Source: Neolewinella agarilytica
GTDB taxonomy: Bacteria > Bacteroidota > Bacteroidia > Chitinophagales > Saprospiraceae
NCBI RefSeq assembly: GCF_900110645.1
Contig: NZ_FOFB01000021.1
Location: forward strand, 51,138-115,137
DNA: 64,000 bases
Direction of reading: 5' to 3'
Below are positions 51,199 to 58,702 of the stretch, piece after piece. The position numbers and the translations under genes were made by a program. Position 1 is the stretch's first letter. Each line of letters starts with the position of its first letter. Under the pieces are notes generated by a model. It made no database searches and had not been told where the DNA came from. It saw nothing but the letters and a program-made list of their open reading frames with translations.

Positions 51199-52197
51199 AT
51201 GAAAAAGCCCATATTACTCTTCCTTTGCCTGAGCATTTCTATGGCTTTAGGCGCACAATCGTCTCTTTTTGACGCCCTTTACACCACTAAGGACACCGTT
51301 GAAATCGGACTGGAGACGGACTGGAAAGGCCTCTTCAAGAACAAGAAGAAAAAGATATACCAACCCATCACCTTTACGATCAATCGTCCTACAGGAGTCA
51401 TCGTCCTGAGGGGAAAAGTGAGAACCCGTGGTCATATGCGCCTTCAGGTGTGTCAGAACCCCTCCCTCAAGATCAAGCTGAAGAAGCGGGACCTGCTCGC
51501 CGCCGGTTTCACGGAACTCAACGACATGAAATGTGTGCTACAGTGTTCCAGGGGCTCGCTCGGTAAGAGTTACCTTAAACGAGAGCGGATGGTCTACGAA
51601 ATGCACCCGATCTTTAGCGATTTTCACCATCGGGTTATTCCCATCAGGCTAACACCGTCCGAAGGACTCAGAGGAGAAGACGCGTATATCGAAGCCATGT
51701 TCGTAGAAGATGAGGAACAGTTGGCTCAGCGATACGAAGCCCGTATTCTGGAGGCCAAGCGTGCCAGTACCGCCGGTTTAGATCGGGAATCTTACGTAAA
51801 CATGTGTCTGTTTAACTATCTCATTCTGAACACCGACTGGCAGGTATTTAATTTACACAATGTAGAGTTCATCAATCCGAAGGGGAACCTCAAATTTATT
51901 CCCATCCCTTACGATTTTGATTACTCCGGCTTCGTAGGCACCAGTTATGCCGTCCCATTCGAAAGCCTGGGCATCAAGTCCGTCAATGAACCAAAGTGGT
52001 TGGGGAAAGACGTGACTGAAGAAGAAATGAAACGTGGCGCGGCACATTTCATCAGCAGAAAAGAAGAAGTTACCAGCTTCATCTCTGGCTACCCTACGCT
52101 TTCGGCCTCAGACAGAAAGCGACTGCTCAAGCGGCTGGACGCCTTCTACAACGTGATGGAAAATGAGAAGAAGTTATTGCGGCTGTTGAAGGGGTAA
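51199..52197 (+). CDS. Secreted protein with possible CotH-like fold
   Basis: 332 residues from the ATG at 51199 with a signal peptide (LFLCLSISMALGAQ). The mature part starts with a beta-rich domain (RGKVRTRGHMRLQ, NPSLKIKLKK) and continues with LNDMKCVLQCSRGSLGKSYL, LDRESYVNMCLFNYLILNTDWQ and IPIPYDFDYSGFVG. This order resembles CotH-type kinase-like proteins, but the key motifs are too divergent to be sure. Substrate and function unknown. Followed by a 22-bp hairpin terminator shared with the convergent DUF4159 gene. Confidence 0.6.
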   Translation: MKKPILLFLCLSISMALGAQSSLFDALYTTKDTVEIGLETDWKGLFKNKKKKIYQPITFTINRPTGVIVLRGKVRTRGHMRLQVCQNPSLKIKLKKRDLLAAGFTELNDMKCVLQCSRGSLGKSYLKRERMVYEMHPIFSDFHHRVIPIRLTPSEGLRGEDAYIEAMFVEDEEQLAQRYEARILEAKRASTAGLDRESYVNMCLFNYLILNTDWQVFNLHNVEFINPKGNLKFIPIPYDFDYSGFVGTSYAVPFESLGIKSVNEPKWLGKDVTEEEMKRGAAHFISRKEEVTSFISGYPTLSASDRKRLLKRLDAFYNVMENEKKLLRLLKG

Positions 52198-52205
52198 GCT
52201 AGTTT

Positions 52206-52269
52206 TGTAGTAATGTAGTTTTGTAGTGCTGTACTACCGGATACATTACTACAAAACTACATTACTACA
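52206..52269. terminator. Bidirectional hairpin between convergent genes
   Basis: A 22-bp perfect stem (52206-52227 with 52248-52269) containing TGTAGTAATGTAGTTTTGTAG and its complement around a 20-base loop. It lies between the CotH-like gene (+) and the DUF4159 gene (-). The T runs are internal, so termination is likely but not classic. Confidence 0.7.
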
Positions 52270-52935
52270 TTACTGTTTAAAGGCAAACTCAATCAGGTTA
52301 GCTCCCATGCGAAGTGCTGCCTGACGGATTTCCGGCGGGTCTTTGTGTACGGCTTCGTCTTCCCAGCCATCTCCCAGGTCACTCTGAACGGAGTAGTAGA
52401 CCACTAACCGGTCTTCATAAAAGATGCCGTATCCAGCCGGAGCCTCTCCATCGTGCTCATGGATTTTTGGCGGTCCGGACTTAAAGTCAAAGGTTTGATG
52501 ATACACCGGATGATCGAAGGGAAGCTCGACCATTTTCAGCTCGGGGAAGACTTGCTCCATGGCAATTCTTACGTAGACATCCATACCGTAGTTGTCATCG
52601 ATGTGGAGGAATCCTCCGGCAATCAGGTAGTTGCGGAGGTTTTCCGCTTCCAGGGCGCTGAAGACGACGTTGCCGTGGCCCGTCATGTGTATCCAGGGGT
52701 AATTGTAGAGTTCGGCACTGCCGACTTCTACCGTGCCGTAGTCGATGGACAGTTCAGTACCCAGTTGGTCATTGCAGAAAGCGGCGAGGTTGGGTAAGGC
52801 GGTAGGGTTAGCGTACCAGTCACCACCACCATTGTATTTCAGAAGGCCCAGTCGCAGATCCTCCGTGGGTGGCGCGGGTGCGACAGCCGTAGCGGTAAAG
52901 GCAAGTAAAACGAGGGCAAAAAGTAGACGAAACAT
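52270..52935 (-). CDS. DUF4159 secreted protein
   Basis: 221 residues from the ATG at 52935, which gives a signal peptide (FRLLFALVLLAFTATAVA). The mature part has the DUF4159 pattern: DLRLGLLKYNGGGDWYAN, YPWIHMTGHGNVVFSALEAE, YLIAGGFLHIDDNYG and FPELKMVELPFDHPVYHQTF. It resembles a Class I glutamine amidotransferase-like fold of unknown role. The upstream frame overlaps rsmE and is not used. It lies 4 bp downstream of rsmE on the same strand, a pair found together in many Bacteroidota (recollection, not checked here). Confidence 0.82.
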   Translation of the reverse strand: MFRLLFALVLLAFTATAVAPAPPTEDLRLGLLKYNGGGDWYANPTALPNLAAFCNDQLGTELSIDYGTVEVGSAELYNYPWIHMTGHGNVVFSALEAENLRNYLIAGGFLHIDDNYGMDVYVRIAMEQVFPELKMVELPFDHPVYHQTFDFKSGPPKIHEHDGEAPAGYGIFYEDRLVVYYSVQSDLGDGWEDEAVHKDPPEIRQAALRMGANLIEFAFKQ

Positions 52936-52939
52936 AAGG

Positions 52940-53644
52940 TTACCAGTTGAGCTGTTCGATGGTGTGCACGGCAGCAATGGCGGCCGTTTCTGTGCGGAGT
53001 CGGTTAGGGCCAAGGGAAACGAAACCGTAGTCCAGTGATTGGGCCAGGGCAGCTTCCTCCGGACTGAAGCCTCCTTCAGGGCCGACTGCAATGCTAACGT
53101 TATCGCCCCGTTGGTAGTTGTTCCGTAATAGAGGAGTTTCTTTCTCTCCGAGGTAGGCAAGCAGACGTAGATCGTTCAAATGAGTTTCCTCCAGTGCCTG
53201 CTGTAAGGGCAGGAGCTCGCCCAGCTCGGGCAGCCAGGCGCGGAGACTCTGCTTCATGGCAGATTCCAGAATCCGGTTGAGGCGATCCAGCCGAATACGT
53301 TTACGCTCCGAATGGTGGGTCAGAATTGGCTGAATACGGTCCACACCGATTTCGGTCGCTTTTTCCAGTATCCACTCAAAACGGTCGATATTTTTGGTAG
53401 GCGCCACGAGCAAGGTTGTCCGGTGGCCGGCACGGCTTACTTCGCGGCGGAGCTCGGTCACGTCCAGCAAGCATTCCCGTTTGGAGATGGCTTTCACTTC
53501 GGCGGAGAACCACCCTCCCCGGCCGTCTACCAGATCGAGTACATCCCCTACCCGCTTGCGCAACACCTGAAATGCATGACGGGCTTCTTCATCGCGCAGT
53601 GCGTGAATGCCGCTTTTCAGATCGGGGTCATAAAACAATTGCAT
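52940..53644 (-). CDS. rsmE: 16S rRNA m3U1498 methyltransferase
   Basis: 234 residues. N-terminal PUA-like part (HAFQVLRKRVGDVLDLVDG), SPOUT-fold catalytic half with KNIDRFEWILEKATEIGVDR, MKQSLRAWLPEL, the knot signature VSIAVGPEGGFSPEEAALA and GPNRLRTETAAIAAVHTIEQ. It methylates U1498 of 16S rRNA. Middle gene of a − strand group: NifU-domain protein, rsmE, DUF4159. Confidence 0.93.
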   Translation of the reverse strand: MQLFYDPDLKSGIHALRDEEARHAFQVLRKRVGDVLDLVDGRGGWFSAEVKAISKRECLLDVTELRREVSRAGHRTTLLVAPTKNIDRFEWILEKATEIGVDRIQPILTHHSERKRIRLDRLNRILESAMKQSLRAWLPELGELLPLQQALEETHLNDLRLLAYLGEKETPLLRNNYQRGDNVSIAVGPEGGFSPEEAALAQSLDYGFVSLGPNRLRTETAAIAAVHTIEQLNW

Positions 53645-53669
53645 ACAAAAAGGGCCTAAGAATCAGGGG

Positions 53670-53918
53670 CTAGTTGACGGCGACAACGCCGTTAATCTCG
53701 GGGAGCCTGCGCTTGAGGGTTTCCTCTACGCCAGCCTTCATAGTCATGGCCGTCATGGAGCAGCCGTTGCAAGCGCCCAGCCATTTTATCTCCACAATTT
53801 TGCCATCGGAAACATCCACCACCTCGATGTTGCCACCATCTACTGCCAGGTGTGGCCGAACATCGTCCAGGGCGACATCTACTCGTGATATCCAGTCTTG
53901 TTTTTCGTCCGGCGTCAT
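53670..53918 (-). CDS. NifU C-terminal-domain (Fe-S scaffold-like) protein
   Basis: 82 residues from the ATG at 53918. RPHLAVDGGNIEVVDV followed by IVEIKWLGACNGCSMTAMTM carries the CxxC iron-ligand pair of NifU_C/Nfu scaffold domains; the tail LPEINGVVAVN is also typical. Predicted to pass Fe-S clusters to client proteins in the cytoplasm. The longer upstream frame runs through minisatellite DNA (ASN repeats) and is rejected. It lies 25 bp upstream of rsmE. Confidence 0.9.
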   Translation of the reverse strand: MTPDEKQDWISRVDVALDDVRPHLAVDGGNIEVVDVSDGKIVEIKWLGACNGCSMTAMTMKAGVEETLKRRLPEINGVVAVN

Positions 53919-54002
53919 GGGCTTTTTACTATTTGTTGCAAAGGTAACAAATAGGTGGTGTGGTAGTTCTATAGTCTGGTGGTCTTGTAGTCTGGTAGTC
54001 TT

Positions 54003-54110
54003 GTAGGCTCCGCACGTTGGAGGTGTTGGAGGTGTTGTAGGCTCCTCACGTTGGAGGTGTTGGAGGTGTTGTAGGCTCCGCACGTTGGAGGCGTTGGAGG
54101 CGTTGGAGGC
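54003..54110. repeat. 34-bp minisatellite, three units
   Basis: Units start at 54003, 54037 and 54071, built on CGCACGTTGGAGGYG with TTGGAGGYG sub-repeats. They lie between the response regulator gene and the NifU-domain gene; the same sub-unit recurs on the other side of the regulator at 54930-55108. Confidence 0.85.
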
Positions 54111-54190
54111 AAAATCACGCATTGCCACATTGCCGCCTGTACCGCCTACAAAATGCGGCAGCCTATAAGACCACGAGACTACAAGACCAC

Positions 54191-54928
54191 CTACCTCTCT
54201 ACCACAAAGCGATACCCCACCCCACGCAGCGTCAGGATTCGAACGGCCGGGTCATCTTCCAGCATGCTGCGTAGCTTGCGGACGTAGACGTCCAGATTGC
54301 GGGAATTGAAGAAGCCATCATCGTGCCAGAGTTCGAGAAGAATCGTTTTTCGTTCGATGACGGACTGCCCGCGGGCCCGCAGGAACAGCCGTAGCAGTTC
54401 GGCCTCCCGATGGCTGAGGGAATGCTCTTTAGGAGTGCCGGAGGTGGGATGAAAAGTGAGTCGCAGATTTGGATAGTCGAAGGTAAAGCGACCAAACGAG
54501 TAGTATTCCTCCTGACTACTCCGGGGCGCGGCCGCAGGTGCAGGGGAAGTTGAGGGAGCCGTGCCTTCCCGCATACTGACCAGGTTACGCATCCGCACTA
54601 ACAACTCCTCCATGCTGAAGGGCTTACGTACGTAGTCATTCCCCCCTGCCTCGAAACCGGAGAGTACGTCTTTGGCCTGAGTTCTGGCCGTCAGGTAGAG
54701 GATTGGCAAATTGGGAAACTCTTTGCGCAGGCGATTGCCGATCGAGAAACCGTCCTCCCCCGGCAACTGAACATCTAATACCGCAATGTCGTATTCTCCG
54801 GCATTAGCCAAAGCCTTCCGGGCCTGCTTGCCATCAACAAACCAATCGATCTCACAGTCCCGGCTCTCCAGACTTTCTTTTACGATGCGGCCAAGTAGAG
54901 ATTCGTCTTCTAGGTATAGGACTTTCAC
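54191..54928 (-). CDS. OmpR-family response regulator
   Basis: 245 residues. Receiver domain with acidic pocket (YLEDES), phospho-acceptor Asp52 (AVLDVQLPGEDG), Thr/Lys switch residues (YLTARTQ; KPFSMEEL, Lys102) and a winged-helix C-terminal domain (LSHREAELLRLFLRARG, YVRKLRSMLEDD, LRGVGYRFV). The linker PAPAAAP (129-135) is encoded by a dispersed motif copy. Partner of the kinase 250 bp upstream; the pair probably regulates envelope genes. Flanked on both sides by related minisatellites. Confidence 0.93.
   Translation of the reverse strand: MKVLYLEDESLLGRIVKESLESRDCEIDWFVDGKQARKALANAGEYDIAVLDVQLPGEDGFSIGNRLRKEFPNLPILYLTARTQAKDVLSGFEAGGNDYVRKPFSMEELLVRMRNLVSMREGTAPSTSPAPAAAPRSSQEEYYSFGRFTFDYPNLRLTFHPTSGTPKEHSLSHREAELLRLFLRARGQSVIERKTILLELWHDDGFFNSRNLDVYVRKLRSMLEDDPAVRILTLRGVGYRFVVER
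54525..54543 (-). repeat. Dispersed motif copy (in coding DNA)
   Basis: The reverse strand reads CTGCACCTGCGGCCGCGCC, identical to the copies at 3487 and 30779. It encodes part of the flexible linker between receiver and DNA-binding domain of the response regulator. Confidence 0.75.
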
Positions 54929-54929
54929 T

Positions 54930-55108
54930 TTGGTTCTTTGGTCTTTTGGTTCTTTGGTTCTTTGGGCTACCGCACATTGGAGGTGTTGGAGGTGTTGGTC
55001 TTTTGGTTCTTTGGGCTACCGCACATTGGAGGCGTTGGCCTTTTGGTTCTTTGGTTCTTTGGGCTACCGCACATTGGAGGCGTTGGAGGCGTTGGAGGTG
55101 CTGGAGGC
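54930..55108. repeat. Minisatellite between kinase and regulator genes
   Basis: Alternating TTTGGTTCTTTGGGCTACC and GCACATTGGAGGYGTTGGAGG blocks, three cycles. It lies in the 253-bp gap separating the kinase and regulator genes, sharing the TTGGAGGYG unit with the array at 54003. Confidence 0.85.
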
Positions 55109-55181
55109 AATATCGGAAATATTACACATTGTCGCTACTAAAATGTGGTAGTCTACTAACTTGTAGCTGATCTGGTTTGAC

Positions 55182-56546
55182 TTAGGTATAACTCTCTTGC
55201 CGGGGTATTCTAACCGTAAACCGGGCACCGCCATCCGCGGTGTTGTCCACTTCAACCTGACCGCCGTGAGCATGGGCGACCTGACGAACGAAAGTAAGTC
55301 CGAGACCGTGTCCTTTGACCGCATGCCCTTCTCCCGGGCGGTAGATCCGGTAAAAGCGTTCAAAAATATTGTCCCGCTCTTCAGGAGGAATACCCGGTCC
55401 GTTATCGGTAATGGTCAGCACCGTCTCATGCGCCTGACCGGAGACCATGACGTCGATATTGAGTGGCCGGCCGCCGTACTTGCAGGCATTGTCCAGCAGG
55501 TTATAGACGAGGTGATGCCAGTAATGCGGGTCTACGTTGCAACGGACATCTCCGTAGGTCGCCAGGTGAAGGGCCTCCTCTGGTAGGTGGTAGCGCAGGG
55601 CGAGGCCCCGCCACGCCTCTGAGACAGAGGTAGACAAATTAGTAATTGCCGGCTGAATACGTTGGCTCAGGTCTCCGGCCTGCAGGGAGTCAATGGCGCG
55701 GTCGGCCATGTGGTTCAGGCGCCTGAGCTCCGCCTGGCCGATGGCCAGGTACTCCTGCCGGCGACCGGGGTCAGCATCCGCCCCGAAACTGTTGAGTGCT
55801 TCGAGCGCAACGCCAACCGTTGCGATGGGGGTTTTTAACTCGTGGGCAACGTTGGCCACCAGGGCATCTTTCTGCCGGAGCTGCTTCTCCTGCTCGAAAA
55901 GATTACGATAGGCAGAAGAGAAAGCAAAGCCCGTAGCCCCAAACAAGACAAAACCAAAGAGAAACTCCGGCAGTAAGCCCAATAATAAAGACGGGAAATA
56001 GTCAGCTATCATGAAGGCCGCCTTCACTTCAGACCCACGCCCAACGTGGCTGATTTGTACCATTCGGTCTTCTTTTTTCAGCGCACCGGCATTATTGGGG
56101 AAAAAGAGAGGCTGGAGATTAATGCCAAACTTTCGCTGAATGCTGTCCCGAACCGTTTCCGGCAACTTTTCCAGAGAGATCTTCTTGTCTTCGAAGAAAA
56201 AATGCGATGTCGCTTGCTCCCGGCCGTCCACAAAAACGGTGATCGCTGCACTTTCCGGCGATCCATCTCTGTTTCTTTCAATGCGTTCGATATGGAAACT
56301 TCCCTGGGGCGAGGAGACGGATTTAACCGTTCCCAGGCGAACACCTGATTTATGGTATTCTTCATCAAATAAGATGGCCCGCATGGAGGCATAGACAAAA
56401 TCCTCCGTAACCATTCTGTTCATCTCTGCCTCCACCTGATCCCGCAGGCTGGCCATATCCTTATTGAAAGATTGCACCCACCACACACCCAAAAAGGCAG
56501 CGATGAGCATCATGATAAAAGAGAACGTGTATAATAATCTTTTCAT
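55182..56546 (-). CDS. Two-component sensor histidine kinase
   Basis: 454 residues from the ATG at 56546 (MKRLLYTFSFIMMLIAAFLG), chosen as it begins the first membrane helix; the longer upstream frame is unsupported. A periplasmic sensor of about 160 residues, a second TM (FLFGFVLFGATGFAFSS), then HisKA with ALVANVAHELKTP (His235) and HATPase_c with NLLDNACKYGG, DNGPGIPPEERDN and GHGLGLTFVRQ. Cognate response regulator follows after a minisatellite. Signal unknown. Confidence 0.92.
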   Translation of the reverse strand: MKRLLYTFSFIMMLIAAFLGVWWVQSFNKDMASLRDQVEAEMNRMVTEDFVYASMRAILFDEEYHKSGVRLGTVKSVSSPQGSFHIERIERNRDGSPESAAITVFVDGREQATSHFFFEDKKISLEKLPETVRDSIQRKFGINLQPLFFPNNAGALKKEDRMVQISHVGRGSEVKAAFMIADYFPSLLLGLLPEFLFGFVLFGATGFAFSSAYRNLFEQEKQLRQKDALVANVAHELKTPIATVGVALEALNSFGADADPGRRQEYLAIGQAELRRLNHMADRAIDSLQAGDLSQRIQPAITNLSTSVSEAWRGLALRYHLPEEALHLATYGDVRCNVDPHYWHHLVYNLLDNACKYGGRPLNIDVMVSGQAHETVLTITDNGPGIPPEERDNIFERFYRIYRPGEGHAVKGHGLGLTFVRQVAHAHGGQVEVDNTADGGARFTVRIPRQESYT

Positions 56547-56850
56547 AATTACAGCATTCCGTTTTTTAGTCGGGCAGGATGGCCTCTGCAAGAAGAACAC
56601 CGGAGGGATAAAAAACGATCGCCTCCGGTATTCACTAATGATTGCTCCACAAAGAAAGGCGGCTAAAAACCTGATTCCAAGCCAATTAACCTTTATTAAC
56701 CTTGTTTGGGAAGGAGTAACCTTGCTCAAATATCCAGCAGGGTAAATTTGTGTCTGTAAGGGGGTGAAGCCCTTGCTTTTTTCAACCTTCCTTTGCACCT
56801 GCGTGCGCGCCAGCCGATAAAACACTACGTCTGGCCCGAAATCCACTACT
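56547..56850. other. 304-bp region between divergent genes
   Basis: Holds a dispersed motif copy (56792-56811) and an 8-bp dyad ACCGGAGG/CCTCCGGT (56599-56606, 56622-56629) upstream of the kinase gene, a possible operator. No gene seen. Confidence 0.6.
56792..56811 (+). repeat. Dispersed motif copy
   Basis: TTTGCACCTGCGTGCGCGCC, identical over 20 bases to the copy at 23751, 39 bp upstream of the first GLPGLI gene. Confidence 0.8.
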
Positions 56851-57633
56851 ATGAGAATTTTTACCACCCTGCTTTTACTCGCCCTTTGTGTCAGCCTTTT
56901 CGGCCAGGTCAAATACGGGCAAATCGAATACCTGCAAACCAACGAGATGTCCTTTTCCATGGATGGAGAAGAGGACGAAGAAGCGGAAGCCCAGAATAAG
57001 CAAATACGGGAGATGATCGCCAAGATGTCTGCCTCGGGTGCTTTCAATAAAAACTACACCGCCACCTTCTCGCCTACGGAGTTCAACTGTGTGCAACAAG
57101 TGAAACCACCAGCGGAAATGCGCACGGAATCAGCAGGTGGAGCCGTAATGGTCGTGATGACCGGCGGTGATGATCCGCTACACTACTACACCCAAACGGA
57201 AAACAACACCATCCTTAACAAGGACATGATCATGGACAAAGCTTTCCTTGTATCAGGAGAGGAAGCGCCGCTGGAATGGACGATCACGGACGAAAAGGTA
57301 GCTCCCAGCGAAGCCACCGTAGGACTCGATCTGAAGATTGCTACGGCCGTCACGCCCCTGGGTGACACCCTCATTGCCGGTTTTGCCCCCTCCGTCCCCG
57401 TTCAGGTTGGCCCGAAAAACTATTACGGTCTTCCTGGCGCCATCATTACGCTGGAAATCCCCAATGGCAAATCAAAGACGGTATTTCGGGCTACCAAGAT
57501 TACTTTAAGCCCCGACCCTCTGCCCATTTCACAACCGGACGATGGCAAAAAAATCAGTCTCGAAAAGTTCCGGGCGGAGAAAATTAAGCGCGATAAAACG
57601 ATGAGAAAAACCAAAAGGACCGTAAGGGGATAA
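56851..57633 (+). CDS. GLPGLI family secreted protein, copy 1
   Basis: 260 residues. Signal peptide (LLALCVSLFGQ); family pattern KYGQIEYLQT, MDKAFLVSGEEAPLEWTITD, and the hallmark NYYGLPGAIITLEI. The C-terminus is basic (KIKRDKTMRKTKRTVRG). GLPGLI proteins are Bacteroidota envelope proteins of unknown function, usually beside TonB receptors. Here another GLPGLI gene and such a receptor follow on the same strand. Confidence 0.88.
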   Translation: MRIFTTLLLLALCVSLFGQVKYGQIEYLQTNEMSFSMDGEEDEEAEAQNKQIREMIAKMSASGAFNKNYTATFSPTEFNCVQQVKPPAEMRTESAGGAVMVVMTGGDDPLHYYTQTENNTILNKDMIMDKAFLVSGEEAPLEWTITDEKVAPSEATVGLDLKIATAVTPLGDTLIAGFAPSVPVQVGPKNYYGLPGAIITLEIPNGKSKTVFRATKITLSPDPLPISQPDDGKKISLEKFRAEKIKRDKTMRKTKRTVRG

Positions 57634-57816
57634 GGGCTTTTCCATCTATTCACAAATGATTAACAGCGCTCAGGGTGCGAAGGCTTAAACGTTTCCGTTC
57701 TCAGATCGTCGAGTTAACCGTAGGAATGGTCGAAAAGAATACTATAAGTAGACTCTTCTTCGGAACATTATGATCCCAATGCATCTTAAGTGAGCATAAA
57801 CTAAGTCCTTCATTGT

Positions 57817-58569
57817 ATGCGCAACCTTTTCTCTTATTTCCTGATGGCACTCTTCATCCTTGCCATTCAGCCCTTATCCGCTCAAATTACCAGCGGTACT
57901 ATTAACTATAACGAAAGCTTCACTTTTGACCTTGGTGACTGGATGCCAGCCGACCGGAAAAAGGAAATGGAAAAGCGAATGGCCGAAGGAGAATTTGACC
58001 GGACGGGTCAGCTCACCTTCACGTCAGAGGCCTTCACCTACGGCCAGCTTCCGCCTGACGAGTCAAAAGGAAGAGCCGGCGGATGGTGGAACCGTCAGCA
58101 GGAAAACCCTGACCTCTATTACATTAATATGAAAGACTCAATGGTGACGGACCGCCGAAACGTAATGGACCGTGCCTTTGTGATGCACGATAAGTGGATC
58201 GCGCCGGAGTGGAACATTGCCAACATGAAAGTAGGCATGAAGGAGATTCCCCTGCCCACCCAACTTGCTACTGCTGTCAGTATTGAAGGTGACACCTTAA
58301 CGGCTTACTTCACCCCCAGCATTCCGCTGGGTATTGGCCCGAAGGGCTACGGGGGCTTGCCCGGTGCAATCGTTTATCTGAAAGTACAGCGTGACGGTCG
58401 TACCGTAGAATACACCATGACCACCATGCAGCCCAGTGGCACCCCGCTGGAAATCACTCCTCCCGAAAGTAAGGACGTTATCGACCGCAAAGAGTTTGAC
58501 AAGCAAATGAAGCGCGCCACTGAAATGATGGAGCGCCGCCGCAGAGGCTGGGAGCGAAGCCGTGGCTAA
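57817..58569 (+). CDS. GLPGLI family secreted protein, copy 2
   Basis: 250 residues. Signal peptide (LFILAIQPLSAQ), then SGTINYNESFTFDL, MDRAFVMHDKWIAPEWN and the family hallmark YGGLPGAIVYLKVQ. Tail rich in Arg and Glu (ATEMMERRRRGWERSRG). Related to, but clearly divergent from, the upstream copy. A rho-independent terminator stands between it and the TonB receptor, so the receptor may be transcribed separately or by read-through. Confidence 0.88.
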   Translation: MRNLFSYFLMALFILAIQPLSAQITSGTINYNESFTFDLGDWMPADRKKEMEKRMAEGEFDRTGQLTFTSEAFTYGQLPPDESKGRAGGWWNRQQENPDLYYINMKDSMVTDRRNVMDRAFVMHDKWIAPEWNIANMKVGMKEIPLPTQLATAVSIEGDTLTAYFTPSIPLGIGPKGYGGLPGAIVYLKVQRDGRTVEYTMTTMQPSGTPLEITPPESKDVIDRKEFDKQMKRATEMMERRRRGWERSRG

Positions 58570-58615
58570 TCTCCCTGACTGACCAAACACCTGAAAACTG
58601 CCGATCACCTGGCAG

Positions 58616-58661
58616 TTTACCGACCCTGGCCATTGTGGACCAGGGTCGGTAAAATTCTCTT
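58616..58661 (+). terminator. Rho-independent terminator of the GLPGLI genes
   Basis: A 14-bp perfect stem (TTTACCGACCCTGG, 58616-58629, with 58640-58653) followed by a T-rich run. Confidence 0.9.
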
Positions 58662-58702
58662 TTTTTCTCCAGATCGCCTGATTGGCGTAGCCCATTTTCC
58701 AT

